Below, piece by piece: positions 27,383 to 36,335 of a DNA stretch of 64,000 bases. The DNA is taken from contig NZ_CP060696.1 of NCBI RefSeq assembly GCF_014467055.1, forward strand, positions 2,542,001-2,606,000, in the 5' to 3' direction. A model generated the notes under the pieces. It made no database searches, was not told where the DNA came from, and was given only the letters and a program-made list of their open reading frames with translations. The position numbers and the translations under genes were made by a program. The first letter of the stretch is position 1; every line of letters begins with the position of its first letter. The stretch comes from Caproicibacterium amylolyticum. Lineage in GTDB: Bacteria > Bacillota > Clostridia > Oscillospirales > Acutalibacteraceae.

Positions 27383-27864
27383 CAGATTGACCTCGCTTTC
27401 TTGCTGGATTTATCCGCTGTGCTGGCTTTGGCCGTACTGCTCGTTTTCGTACTGCCGGATTTACTGCCCGCCGCCTCATTCGCGTATTCCGTAAAACCAA
27501 GCTGCATTTCGGCGTAAGTGTATGTACCGCGCATTGTCGTTGTTACGTTGTTCTGGTTCGCTTCTGTAAGCTGCATATACCGCGGCCCCACGCGCCGACC
27601 GCCGACCATAAACGGATAATATTTCCCGACAAGGCTTTCCCAGTTCTCACATTCTGCACGCACATTTGCCCCCGCTCCCGCTGAAAGCTTCACCGTGCAG
27701 GAGATTTCCTGCAGCTCCATACCGCGGGTGTTGGTTGCCGAAGAACCTTCCGTGTCATTGTTCGTTTCCGTTTTCAGCTTACGGCCGGTTGAAAAATCAG
27801 ACATGGCCGTAATTTTGCGCCCGGTCACTTCAAAGTTTTTCGGTCCCCATGATGCCATAATCAT
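27382..27864 (-). CDS. phage tail/baseplate-associated protein, unknown
   Basis: 160 residues (or 158 from the second ATG). ASWGPKNFEVTGRKITAMSD, then GMELQEISCTVKLSAGAGAN and GPRYMQLTEANQNNV. The C-terminal 40 residues are S/T/K/A-rich and low complexity. It overlaps the gene before it (ATGA). No family firmly assigned; position fits a baseplate hub accessory. Confidence 0.65.
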   Translation of the reverse strand: MIMASWGPKNFEVTGRKITAMSDFSTGRKLKTETNNDTEGSSATNTRGMELQEISCTVKLSAGAGANVRAECENWESLVGKYYPFMVGGRRVGPRYMQLTEANQNNVTTTMRGTYTYAEMQLGFTEYANEAAGSKSGSTKTSSTAKASTADKSSKKARSI

Positions 27865-28106
27865 GATGCATCACTCCCTAAAATGCTATTCCAGCCTGCC
27901 CCGTGTTCCCCGTCTGCCCGCGCAAGCACTACACCGCTTCCGTCAGCGCAGGTATCATAAAACACCCGCATACCTGCGCACATGCCGCCATAGTTTCCGC
28001 GCAAATGCCACGGAATCACAAGCGGCAGCGTTACGGCTTCCGGGTTGAGGTCTGGGATAACAACGGCGGTTGTGCCGCTGATGCTTGAAATTCTTCCCGC
28101 CTGCAT
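27861..28106 (-). CDS. small baseplate protein, possibly gpV-related
   Basis: 81 residues from ATG 28106, overlapping the gpD stop. MQAGRISSISGTTAVVIPDL resembles the N-terminal OB-fold strand of tail spike proteins. It is shorter than P2 gpV. Confidence 0.6.
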   Translation of the reverse strand: MQAGRISSISGTTAVVIPDLNPEAVTLPLVIPWHLRGNYGGMCAGMRVFYDTCADGSGVVLARADGEHGAGWNSILGSDAS

Positions 28107-29026
28107 CAATATCCCTCCAGTGGCTTTCGCAGAAACAGCTTGGTTGTTCCGGCAGCATAATCGTTTCGCATATGTGTAATAAACCATGTGCCATCATAAG
28201 AGGCGGCACCGGACGTTTGCAGCTTCACCGTTGAGCCGGGTGCATAACCGCGCAGAAGTCCCGTTTGCAGTGTTGCTGTAATTCCGTCTTTATTTAAATC
28301 CCGCAGCACCCCGCGGGCGAAGCGGTCCGCTTCCTCCTGACTGCTGATGCAAACCGGCAGTGCACATTTATACGTTTTGGATAATTTATTTTTCGTATAA
28401 CTTCCAGTAAATCCGCCATTGCTTACTTTTGCACTGCCGAATTGTCTGCTGCCTCTGTCTTTATAGACAAAATCAGAATCCGAGGCGACAGCCAGTTCCC
28501 CCTGTGGCTCCTGCTGCTCCATATATTTCTGGCTGTACAGAATCAGTGCATGGTCATATACCAGAAAAGCGCATCCCTCTAAAATACATCTCTGCTGTAG
28601 GAATTCTGCATTTGAACGGCTCTCCTGCGAAACGAACTTGTACTGCTGATCTGTTACGCCATATGTTTTGAATGTCAAGCCGCTGTGAACAGCAATTTCC
28701 GCCGCAAGCTGTAAAAAGCGCACGCTTGCCCAGCTTTTTGTGCGTTTTTCCTGCATGGCTTCCGGCACACTGGCAGCCGTAATTTCGTAAAGTCCATTTT
28801 GCGGGCTGCACTGCCGGACATACAAAGTTCCGGTGCTCGCCGCACCGTCTGTTACTTTCAGCTTTTCTCCCGCTTTTGGATGCCAGCCGTCCCAAAGTCT
28901 GCGGGTGTCATTCAACGTTAAATGCAAAATATCCGCACTGCTTTCAGCAAATAAATCATGAACGCAGGCGCTTATGCTGACATCTGCTGTGATTTCTGTA
29001 TCCTCATACCACACTCGAACACTCAT
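28106..29026 (-). CDS. late control protein D (baseplate hub)
   Basis: About 306 residues. MSVRVWYEDTEITADV, then DILHLTLNDTRRLWDGWHPK and AEFLQQRCILEGCAFLVYDH match the P2 gpD family, the hub that links tail tube and spike. The C-terminal FITHMRNDYAAGTTKLFLRK is typical. It partly overlaps gpX at its start. Confidence 0.87.
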   Translation of the reverse strand: MSVRVWYEDTEITADVSISACVHDLFAESSADILHLTLNDTRRLWDGWHPKAGEKLKVTDGAASTGTLYVRQCSPQNGLYEITAASVPEAMQEKRTKSWASVRFLQLAAEIAVHSGLTFKTYGVTDQQYKFVSQESRSNAEFLQQRCILEGCAFLVYDHALILYSQKYMEQQEPQGELAVASDSDFVYKDRGSRQFGSAKVSNGGFTGSYTKNKLSKTYKCALPVCISSQEEADRFARGVLRDLNKDGITATLQTGLLRGYAPGSTVKLQTSGAASYDGTWFITHMRNDYAAGTTKLFLRKPLEGY

Positions 29027-29253
29027 GCCTCTGCCTCCCTTCGCCAAGGCGGCAGAGTTTCCGGCTGCTCAACCGTATCCAGAACCGGAATTTTCAAATG
29101 CACTCCAGCATCAAAAATCAGCGTACCGGAATAATCCGGATTCGCTTCTATGAGGATATGCGATAAGCGCTCCTCATCATAGGCCGCAAGCGCCAGTTCG
29201 TCCCACACATCCCCCTGACGGGTGGTGTAGTCAGTATATCCTACAATCTGCAT
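29023..29253 (-). CDS. tail protein X (LysM-like)
   Basis: 76 residues from ATG 29253: IVGYTDYTTRQGDVWDELAL, LIEANPDYSGTLIFDAGVHL, IPVL. This is the single LysM-like fold of P2 gpX. It overlaps the end of the tape measure gene. Confidence 0.85.
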   Translation of the reverse strand: MQIVGYTDYTTRQGDVWDELALAAYDEERLSHILIEANPDYSGTLIFDAGVHLKIPVLDTVEQPETLPPWRREAEA

Positions 29254-31348
29254 ACTGCGCTTCCTCTCTTTCTGCCAATGCATCCTGTACCATATCCACA
29301 AATTCAGGCATTAAGGCTTTTAGCTGCCGCATCAGGTCACTGGAGTTTGTTCCACTGGCGGCATAGATTTTCGGTGCAAACTGCATTCCACTCAAATCAT
29401 ACACAACACTTGAGGACGAACCGCCGGAAAGTGAAATACCGGAACCGCCCAGCACACCAAGTTTTCTGCCCGCCTCTGACCAGTATCCAATGTTCTTTCT
29501 GCGGTAGGCGGGGTTAAAGGACAGCACTGCTTCCTGTGGATACCGCGGGTCTTCACCTGCAATAGACAAACCGTTTGTAAAGCCGCCTGTTGCAAATTTT
29601 CCTGTGGCTCCGCCTCCATTTGACTTTCCTCCGCCCGAAAGTGCTCCGAAGAGACCGTTGATTGCACCGGCACCCCAGCTAAGCAGTTTCCCAACAAATC
29701 CGATAATCGTTCCCAGCACATCCGCAATCGGCTTTAAAAATTCCAGCAGTGGACTGAGCGCCTGCACGATTCCGCCAATCAGCGCCGAAATTGGTGGCAG
29801 AAGTGCCTGTACCAGCTGCATCAATGGCTGAATAATCGGCATAATCACCTGCTGCATAATTTGCACCAGCAACTGCAAAAGCGGCTGAATGATTGGCACC
29901 AACTGCTGTATTAATGACAGCACTACCGGCAAAATTGCCTGTATGATTTGTGTTACGATTGGTATGAGCGTTTGAAGCACCTGCACAATTGGTGGCAAGA
30001 TTGCTTGCACTACTTGTATTAATGGCGGCAGAATTGCCTGAATCAAACTGATGATTGGCGGCAAAATCGAGCCAATAAACTGTGATAAAACCGGCATAAG
30101 TCCTGACATTAATTGTCCGATGAGCGGCATTATTTGTGTAAGGGCACTCCCCATTCCCTGCAAAAACTGCGTGACAAACGGCATACACGTCTGTATCGTG
30201 TTCTGCATAACCGGCATAATCGACTGCAAAGCACTTGAAATAGTCGGCATCATCTGTGTAAAAGAATTTGCGACTGCCGACGCGATGGGCAGCAAGCCTA
30301 CTTCTGCCTGCCGCTTGATTGCCTCAATCGCAGAACCCAAGTCGTTATACTGAATGTTGTTGATGCTCTGCATGGCATTTGCAGTTTTGTTATACTGCAC
30401 TTCCGTATTGTCAAGACACTTTATGACGGTTGGCCCCAAATCCTCCCACATGGTTCCAAACAAATTAACACCAGCCAAATTCTGCTGCACCGGGTCTTTC
30501 ATTTTTCCAAGCGCATCAATTACCTGATAAAAAGCTTGTTTTGCTCCATTGCCACCAGCCGCGAATTTCTGTGCCATCTGGTCAGCGTTCATTCCAAGTG
30601 CTTGGAAGCCCTGCTGCGTGGTTTTGGAACCGTCAACGGCTCGGATGGAAAATTCTTTGACTGCATCGCCGATTTTATCCAGATTAAAAGCACCCGCGTC
30701 AGAACCCGCCTGAAAAACATTGAACATATCCTCCGCATTAAGTCCCAGCTTTTGGAACTGCACTGAATATTCGTCAATGCTGTCGAGCATTTCGCCCGAA
30801 TAGTCCAAACCGTTTTGTGCACCCTGTGCAATCAAACTGTATGCCTGATCTCCAGTAACACCGAATTGGTTCATCATGGTCTGCGCCGCTCGTAGGGATT
30901 CACCAACGTCATAGTCAAATGCATCCCGCATACCCAACGCATCTTCGGTAATACCCTTTAAGGTATTCGTTGGCATATTCCCTAGCTGTTGTTTAACAAT
31001 TCCGATTGCACTTGCTACATCATTCATGTCGGTACCGAAATTGTCGGCATAAACGCCTTTCATGGCATCCTGTAAACCGGCCATTTCTTCCTTGGTTGCG
31101 CCGGTTTTCACCTGTAGTTTGTTGGATGCTTTCGCGTAGCTTTGCCCAAGATTATTCAGGGCTTTCCCTGCCGCAGCCACTCCGCCGGCAACCGCAGTCG
31201 TTAACCCTGTTGCTGCAACACTTAATGCGGCAAGCTTCCCACCCTTGCCCAACCCTCCCAATTTACCTGTAACCCCATCAATGGCCTTGCTTAACGACGG
31301 GTCGATTGTGCCTGCAATGCTGATAACCGTCTGCATGACTTTTGGCAT
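29231..31348 (-). CDS. tail tape measure protein
   Basis: 705 residues. The TP901-type N-terminus (KASNKLQVKTGATKEEMAGL, DAFDYDVGESLRAAQTMMNQ) is followed by a long hydrophobic repeat region at about residues 380-560 with recurring LPPIxxLIQxxLPPI units. The C-terminal FATGGFTNGLSIAGEDPRYP resembles domains seen in other tape measures. Length sets the tail length (about 100 nm at 0.15 nm per residue, from general knowledge). Confidence 0.92.
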   Translation of the reverse strand: MPKVMQTVISIAGTIDPSLSKAIDGVTGKLGGLGKGGKLAALSVAATGLTTAVAGGVAAAGKALNNLGQSYAKASNKLQVKTGATKEEMAGLQDAMKGVYADNFGTDMNDVASAIGIVKQQLGNMPTNTLKGITEDALGMRDAFDYDVGESLRAAQTMMNQFGVTGDQAYSLIAQGAQNGLDYSGEMLDSIDEYSVQFQKLGLNAEDMFNVFQAGSDAGAFNLDKIGDAVKEFSIRAVDGSKTTQQGFQALGMNADQMAQKFAAGGNGAKQAFYQVIDALGKMKDPVQQNLAGVNLFGTMWEDLGPTVIKCLDNTEVQYNKTANAMQSINNIQYNDLGSAIEAIKRQAEVGLLPIASAVANSFTQMMPTISSALQSIMPVMQNTIQTCMPFVTQFLQGMGSALTQIMPLIGQLMSGLMPVLSQFIGSILPPIISLIQAILPPLIQVVQAILPPIVQVLQTLIPIVTQIIQAILPVVLSLIQQLVPIIQPLLQLLVQIMQQVIMPIIQPLMQLVQALLPPISALIGGIVQALSPLLEFLKPIADVLGTIIGFVGKLLSWGAGAINGLFGALSGGGKSNGGGATGKFATGGFTNGLSIAGEDPRYPQEAVLSFNPAYRRKNIGYWSEAGRKLGVLGGSGISLSGGSSSSVVYDLSGMQFAPKIYAASGTNSSDLMRQLKALMPEFVDMVQDALAEREEAQYADCRIY

Positions 31349-31354
31349 TTTCCA

Positions 31355-31582
31355 TCACCTCCTGCACCTTTGGCGAAAACTTCTCTGCATCTGCATGGAT
31401 TGGCGCTTTTGTTGCTGCTGCACTTCCTCCGCAGCCTCAACATATTCAACCAAAAAATCGACTAATCTGCTTTTGCGGAGTTCATTGATACTGCATCCGT
31501 AGGCTTTAGCGTAATCTCTGAGGAGTTCTCGGAGTTTTCTTGGAGTGAATTCGGTGCCTCCGGAGAGGCTGAAATAAAATTT
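31355..31582 (-). CDS. -1 frame extension of the tail assembly chaperone
   Basis: From the slippery site, the -1 frame reads FYFSLSGGTEFTPRKLRELL and continues with RDYAKAYGCSINELRKSRLV to a TGA at 31,355. It has no start of its own, and its sequence is typical of the downstream part of P2-like E+E' chaperones. It ends 6 nt before the tape measure ATG. Confidence 0.78.
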   Translation of the reverse strand, partial: KFYFSLSGGTEFTPRKLRELLRDYAKAYGCSINELRKSRLVDFLVEYVEAAEEVQQQQKRQSMQMQRSFRQRCRR

Positions 31583-31887
31583 CTGCCAATTCGCATGATA
31601 TTGACCAAATCGCTCCCTGTAATACGTTCCAAGTCTTCCATCGCAAAGTTCGGATTTTCCGCGATGATTGCCTGAAAGCCAAGATACAAATGCAGACCGT
31701 AATCAATTTCAAATGCTCCTGAAATTCCGGCCATTGTTCCCGCCGTACTGCTGCGGGCTGCACGCAGCTTATAGGCATCCGCCTGTGCAAATTGCTGGGC
31801 TGTCACTTTTTCTGTATCATATGTAACCTTGCTAATCAGCTTCCCATCAACCGTAATTGGGTTGTACAGTTCCAATGTGTTTTGCAT
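31462..31887 (-). CDS. phage tail assembly chaperone (P2 gpE-like)
   Basis: 141 residues in the unshifted form. NTLELYNPITVDGKLISKVT, AQADAYKLRAARSSTAGTMA and the FEIDYGLHLYLGFQAII stretch fit the gpE/gpG class. These bind the tape measure during tail assembly and are made in two forms by frameshifting. The slip site is at 31,576-31,582. Confidence 0.85.
   Translation of the reverse strand: MQNTLELYNPITVDGKLISKVTYDTEKVTAQQFAQADAYKLRAARSSTAGTMAGISGAFEIDYGLHLYLGFQAIIAENPNFAMEDLERITGSDLVNIMRIGRNFISASPEAPNSLQENSENSSEITLKPTDAVSMNSAKAD
31576..31582 (-). other. -1 ribosomal frameshift site AAATTTT
   Basis: On the coding strand the zero-frame phase is A AAT TTT, a canonical X XXY YYZ heptamer. Slipping back one base joins IMRIGRNF to YFSLSGGTE, giving a fused protein of about 176 residues. 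Confidence 0.75.
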
Positions 31888-31899
31888 GAAAATTCCCCC

Positions 31900-32412
31900 T
31901 TAAAGTACGGAAAGCACGGAGTCCGTAAAGCTTTTTCCGCCTATCCTGACGATACCCAACAGCTTGTCAATCAGCAGGATTTCCTTGCCGTCAACAAACA
32001 GCTGGTATCGTGATGTTTCATATGTGTATTCGTTTTCATTGGCTGCACCGGTCTCCAACTGTACACCCGGCAGTTTTTTGAGCATTACCCGCAAATAGGC
32101 TTTGCCGCCCACTGTTTTCTGCGTACCGTCCTGCTGCACAACCTGCTGTGCAAAGCGGATTTCAAGCTTTTTAGCGGCAGCCAGCACTCCAAAGTTCGCG
32201 TCTACTCCCATTTTGGAAACGGTGGTTTCCATAGAGTCAATCTGGCTCATATCCGGTACCGAAAGTGTACCGCCCGCCTTTAGATCATTGGTCAGCGGAG
32301 ATACTTCCGGCAGCGTAACCGTGCAGTCCCGCGCACACGGGTCTTTTCCGTCATCAGCGTATGCCGTTGTACCCTGAATCGGGCCGCTCAGGTCAAGTGC
32401 TAAATTCGGCAT
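31900..32412 (-). CDS. phage major tail tube protein
   Basis: 170 residues. The gene follows the sheath gene. DCTVTLPEVSPLTNDLKAGG and TTVSKMGVDANFGVLAAAKK, with VLKKLPGVQLETGAANENEY, fit the FII/tube family of P2-like phages. AAGGAG is upstream. Confidence 0.85.
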   Translation of the reverse strand: MPNLALDLSGPIQGTTAYADDGKDPCARDCTVTLPEVSPLTNDLKAGGTLSVPDMSQIDSMETTVSKMGVDANFGVLAAAKKLEIRFAQQVVQQDGTQKTVGGKAYLRVMLKKLPGVQLETGAANENEYTYETSRYQLFVDGKEILLIDKLLGIVRIGGKSFTDSVLSVL

Positions 32413-32429
32413 TATTTTTTCACTCTCCT

Positions 32430-33884
32430 TTACTTGAAATAAGCGTCAAATCCGGCGCTTGTATATGCCACCCCGCAGGTCAGTCCCTTCATGGGCGGCG
32501 TGGGTGTTACCTGTGCCGTATAAACAAACTGGCCGTTCATCAGCTGGGCTGTGCTGTTTTCTGCCGCAAGGAACACAATCTGCGGACTGCCGAGCAGATA
32601 ACCGGACGCGGCATAGGCATCCAGCCGCTCCTGCTCCACGTTGATGATGGTATCTTTCATGGCGCGGTCCATGTTGACGTCAATTTTCGGTGCCCAGCGC
32701 TGCTGAAAGTTATTCAGCAGGAACATCAGCATTCGGATGTTTACGTCAAAAATACCGCGTGCATCAATTTGCTTGTCCTCAACATACGCGCCGGTGTGGT
32801 CGCCCCACAGCACCCAGCGCCCGCCCCACGGAATTGCGGTACTGACGCCGCTTTCTGTAAGTGTGTTTGCTTTTTCCTGGTCAAAGCCCTGATTCAAACT
32901 GTTTTCCCCGAAATACTGCGCAACCGCATTAATTTCCTTGTTTCCGTTGGTTTCTGCCGGGACACCGTCGTGACTCTGGTCAACACGCATTTGTTCTGCC
33001 ACAGCCAACGTGGACAGATGATAAATCTTTCCGTAAGAATCTTTCACCTGCGGCCAATACGGCTTTTCATACTCGCTGTCATAGTGGTTATCTGTTTTCC
33101 ACTTGATGGCCTCCTGGATGGTTGCCGCTGTGAGCGGAATATCCGGGTACAGCATTGCGTACCAGTGGCCGTTAATCTGATAGCTGTACTGCAGCAGCGC
33201 CTTGTGTACTTCCGGCTGGTCGGACCACCCCGGAGCCGCAATCATAGACGGCACAACCGCAAATTTCGGAAATACCAGTTTGATACAGGCAGCACCAGTG
33301 TACACGCCTTTGTCTGTTTCGTCGCCGATTATATCCTCTGCGGTAACTTTTGCAGGATCTACCTCATCAAATGTAACCTCTACCGTGCCGTCAATTGGTG
33401 TACTCCCGACGCTGGTCAGTAGAACGGCGTGCCGACTAAAGCTGTAATCCAGCGTATAATCGACATTTTCTTTTTTTCCCTCAATCGCAAGCGTATCCAG
33501 CACAATTGTTTCGGAAACAAACTCCGCTTTGCCATCCACAAAAATGACCGATTTTGTGGTTGCCTGCTCCTTTTTGTGCTTTGCCGGATTCAAGACATTG
33601 ATAAGATAAATTGGGCCGATATTTTTACCCGTCTGCCCAAAATGCACATTGAGCGGCTCACAAAGCGTGAATGCATTCCAATTATCAGAATAACCGACTT
33701 TTCCGTATGCGTCTGCCATGCTTTTTACATTTACCGGACTGTTGACCGCCGCGGCATCCGTCCAGCCGCGCACCAGATTGACCGGCGCAGTGCCGATATA
33801 GACGGCGGCCGTTTCGGCCTGCGTGATTTCCTCTACAACGGATTCCCGCAGTTCGCCGTAAGCGCCGTACTTAATTCCTGCCAT
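32430..33884 (-). CDS. phage tail sheath protein
   Basis: 484 residues: YGELRESVVEEITQAETAAV and VYIGTAPVNLVRGW are the conserved start, and a central GRWVLWGDHTGAY plus NIRMLMFLLNNFQQRW are conserved sheath sequences. It forms the contractile outer tube, which establishes a myovirus-type tail. Confidence 0.93.
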   Translation of the reverse strand: MAGIKYGAYGELRESVVEEITQAETAAVYIGTAPVNLVRGWTDAAAVNSPVNVKSMADAYGKVGYSDNWNAFTLCEPLNVHFGQTGKNIGPIYLINVLNPAKHKKEQATTKSVIFVDGKAEFVSETIVLDTLAIEGKKENVDYTLDYSFSRHAVLLTSVGSTPIDGTVEVTFDEVDPAKVTAEDIIGDETDKGVYTGAACIKLVFPKFAVVPSMIAAPGWSDQPEVHKALLQYSYQINGHWYAMLYPDIPLTAATIQEAIKWKTDNHYDSEYEKPYWPQVKDSYGKIYHLSTLAVAEQMRVDQSHDGVPAETNGNKEINAVAQYFGENSLNQGFDQEKANTLTESGVSTAIPWGGRWVLWGDHTGAYVEDKQIDARGIFDVNIRMLMFLLNNFQQRWAPKIDVNMDRAMKDTIINVEQERLDAYAASGYLLGSPQIVFLAAENSTAQLMNGQFVYTAQVTPTPPMKGLTCGVAYTSAGFDAYFK

Positions 33885-33897
33885 TCTTTCACCTCAT

Positions 33898-34515
33898 TTA
33901 TAAAAATTCCGCAACGTTCTCCACGCTGCGCAGCAGTTTCGCTTCCGCCGAAAAAGTAAGCCGTGCCATCCAGAACGGATAAAAATCCGGCAGCGAGTCC
34001 TGCTCTTTGATTGGCTCAAAGTGAATACCCGCGCCGTCCGGGTCTATTTCCATTCCCGCAATACTTCCGGCATTGCCGAATTCGCGGCGCGCTTTATCTA
34101 TCCAGTTCCACACGTCACGCCAGCCGTTTTCCGCGCGGTCATAATAATTCTTCGCTTCCTGATTGTTCCACTGCAAAAAGAGCAGCGGGTTCGTTTCATC
34201 CTGCTTGAAAATATCTTTGCCGTGCATACCGGGACTCCAAGTGACAAACAGGATTTGGAACTCCAGCCGCGTTTCCTTTTTCAGCGGAAAGTCGTTCCCG
34301 GAAAGCAGCTGAACCGTCATGCTGGGAATTTCCACCGTATCCCCCGATTTGGGGGACTTACTGGGTGGTGCGAACATCCCATGCACGGATGGTGTAACCA
34401 ATTCGTATTCATATCCCGAATCGTTCACCTGCTTCGGGTATTTCAGCTTGACATCCGCGCAGATTTGCCTGCGGCAAAAGTCACAAATACTGTCTATCGC
34501 TTCAACGCTGGTCAT
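33898..34515 (-). CDS. phage structural protein, unknown (tail completion position)
   Basis: 205 residues: EAIDSICDFCRRQICADVKL, FQILFVTWSPGMHGKDIFKQ, FYPFWMARLTFSAEAKLLRS. It lies between the head-tail connector and sheath genes, where tail-completion proteins sit. No family assigned. Confidence 0.7.
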   Translation of the reverse strand: MTSVEAIDSICDFCRRQICADVKLKYPKQVNDSGYEYELVTPSVHGMFAPPSKSPKSGDTVEIPSMTVQLLSGNDFPLKKETRLEFQILFVTWSPGMHGKDIFKQDETNPLLFLQWNNQEAKNYYDRAENGWRDVWNWIDKARREFGNAGSIAGMEIDPDGAGIHFEPIKEQDSLPDFYPFWMARLTFSAEAKLLRSVENVAEFL

Positions 34516-34835
34516 GCATACGCCTCATTTCTGCGCAGGCGCACCACCACAACGCCCATTTCAATGTTCCAATCCTCTACCACACGTTCCGAACCGTCCA
34601 AGTTGAGGATGCCGCCGACACCCGGATTTTCCGGCATATCCGTTTCCTGCGCATAGAGCACAACCGCGTTCCCGTCAATCCCCAACGCTTCCCCGCCAGT
34701 AACAGCAAGCTGCTCATTTGTTGCCACAACCGCTGTAATTGCGTGACCCTCCACTGTGTGCCGCTCGCCGAATTCCTCTGTGTTCAGGAAAACATTCTGC
34801 GCATCCGCCGCCACCATCTCGCTGAAAGCACTCAT
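34512..34835 (-). CDS. head-tail connector-type phage protein
   Basis: 107 residues: SEMVAADAQNVFLNTEEFGE and VVATNEQLAVTGGEALGIDG resemble the Gifsy-2-type head-tail joining proteins that follow lambda-like capsid genes. It starts at the last base of the capsid gene stop. Confidence 0.65.
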   Translation of the reverse strand: MSAFSEMVAADAQNVFLNTEEFGERHTVEGHAITAVVATNEQLAVTGGEALGIDGNAVVLYAQETDMPENPGVGGILNLDGSERVVEDWNIEMGVVVVRLRRNEAYA

Positions 34836-35908
34836 CAGAGCACCTGTGCGAAGGTACCGGGGTTAAACTTTACCGGCGCAACCAATGGGCAGGAAGTCAA
34901 CCGCAGCGTGCGAATATCATCGTTCTCGTTTACCAGCACCTTTGGCACGCGGGAACCAGCGTATGTATGGAAATGACCGTCATCTTCAATCTGCGTCACG
35001 GCACCATACATAGTGTGCAGGCTTGCCGGTGCCGTTACAATACAGGTACCGCGCGGCAGGAACTGCTTGCTCTCTTTTGTGGATTCATCCGCATAGCTGC
35101 CGGAATAAGAATAAATGGTCAGCATATGACCGTGAACACTAAGCGTTCCATATACCGCAACGCCCTCCGGAAGTGTGCTGCTGTCCTGCGGGGTAAGGTC
35201 ACCGACTGTCAGGCGGCGAATATCCAGCAGCTTTTGGATGCCCGGGTCATTGATAAGTACATCCGCACTTTCGGGGTCCAGCAGCAGGTCAGAGGAAGCC
35301 TGTCCGTCTTTGGTACGCATATCTACCATTTTTCCAAGGTCGGCATAAATCGCTGCACCGTCCGCGTTCCACTTCTTTGCGGGTGCATATACCGCAGGGT
35401 TCGTGTTTCCCTCGAAAAAGCTGATTTTAAATTCCTCATATTTCTTACCGCCGTATTCATCCGCATACTGGCGCAGGGTGTAGCCGTTTCCGCACAGCAT
35501 CTGCGCAACCATGAGTTCTTCGCGGCGGGATGTCATTTCGTCCAGCTCAATTAAATCCTGTCCAAGCAGTGCACCCTCGCGCTGTTCTGGTGTCAGCCCG
35601 GACATAAATGCTTCTCCGAAACCGCGCTGCTGCAGGTCGTCCGAAAAAAGTGGGCGCTGCGGTGCCACTTTCGGCGGCTCCCATTCGGTGGTTTTGAAGC
35701 TGTCGCGGGTAACCGTAATGCCGCCGCGGCGCGGTGCCACAACCGGCGCCAGTTTCTGGGTGCCTTTGCGGTAATCCACAATCACTTTTTTTGTGCTGAA
35801 AATATCCTGCTGTGGGTTGGTCGGCGCATAACGGTCACGCAGGAAAGTAGTTGCCGGCTGCATCTGCTGAATCGCAGTCAGCATGGTCACAGTATCATAT
35901 AAACTCAT
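34835..35908 (-). CDS. major capsid protein, lambda gpE family
   Basis: 357 residues: PATTFLRDRYAPTNPQQDIF, VDYRKGTQKLAPVVAPRRGG and LMVAQMLCGN are typical of the gpE capsid family with an HK97-like fold. The protein assembles the prohead with the decoration protein encoded just upstream. Confidence 0.92.
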   Translation of the reverse strand: MSLYDTVTMLTAIQQMQPATTFLRDRYAPTNPQQDIFSTKKVIVDYRKGTQKLAPVVAPRRGGITVTRDSFKTTEWEPPKVAPQRPLFSDDLQQRGFGEAFMSGLTPEQREGALLGQDLIELDEMTSRREELMVAQMLCGNGYTLRQYADEYGGKKYEEFKISFFEGNTNPAVYAPAKKWNADGAAIYADLGKMVDMRTKDGQASSDLLLDPESADVLINDPGIQKLLDIRRLTVGDLTPQDSSTLPEGVAVYGTLSVHGHMLTIYSYSGSYADESTKESKQFLPRGTCIVTAPASLHTMYGAVTQIEDDGHFHTYAGSRVPKVLVNENDDIRTLRLTSCPLVAPVKFNPGTFAQVL

Positions 35909-35923
35909 ATTGATTTCCCCCTC

Positions 35924-36322
35924 TTAGTCCATTGCAGTGGAAAGATAGATACCCGCATTGCGCAGGTCTGCTTCATCCGCAGCAGTCATGGTGTAGCTTT
36001 CTTTCACGGTCAGTGCTGTTCGGTTAAAATGCCCGGTTTCGTAGCAGGACGCAACCACTGTTCCGTTGGTTCCCGTATCGGTGCTGTCGCACAAAATCCA
36101 CGCTGCCTTCAGCGTTTCTGCGGGTTTCGGATTATCCCCTGTTACTGCCGCCTGTGCAGTCGTTCCGAGAACCACATTCCCCTCCCCAAGAGAGGATTGG
36201 GCAATTACTGTGCCGCGCGGCAGAATGCCCTGCCCGCTTTTCAGCACCACCTGAACCGCTGTCAGCGGATGTGCACTGTCATAAATAAGCCTATCGAACG
36301 TTCTTTCTTCGAGTGCTTCCAT
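35924..36322 (-). CDS. head decoration protein
   Basis: 132 residues from ATG 36322: FDRLIYDSAHPLTAVQVVLK, GQGILPRGTVIAQ and LRNAGIYLSTAMD fit the HDPD family (lambda gpD-like). It stabilises the expanded capsid. AGGAGG lies upstream of this start. Confidence 0.83.
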   Translation of the reverse strand: MEALEERTFDRLIYDSAHPLTAVQVVLKSGQGILPRGTVIAQSSLGEGNVVLGTTAQAAVTGDNPKPAETLKAAWILCDSTDTGTNGTVVASCYETGHFNRTALTVKESYTMTAADEADLRNAGIYLSTAMD

Positions 36323-36335
36323 AGAATTTTCCTCC

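Noticed and set aside
32361..33422. Long plus-strand frame of 353 codons
   Set aside because: It is antisense to the well supported sheath and tube genes and looks like no protein.
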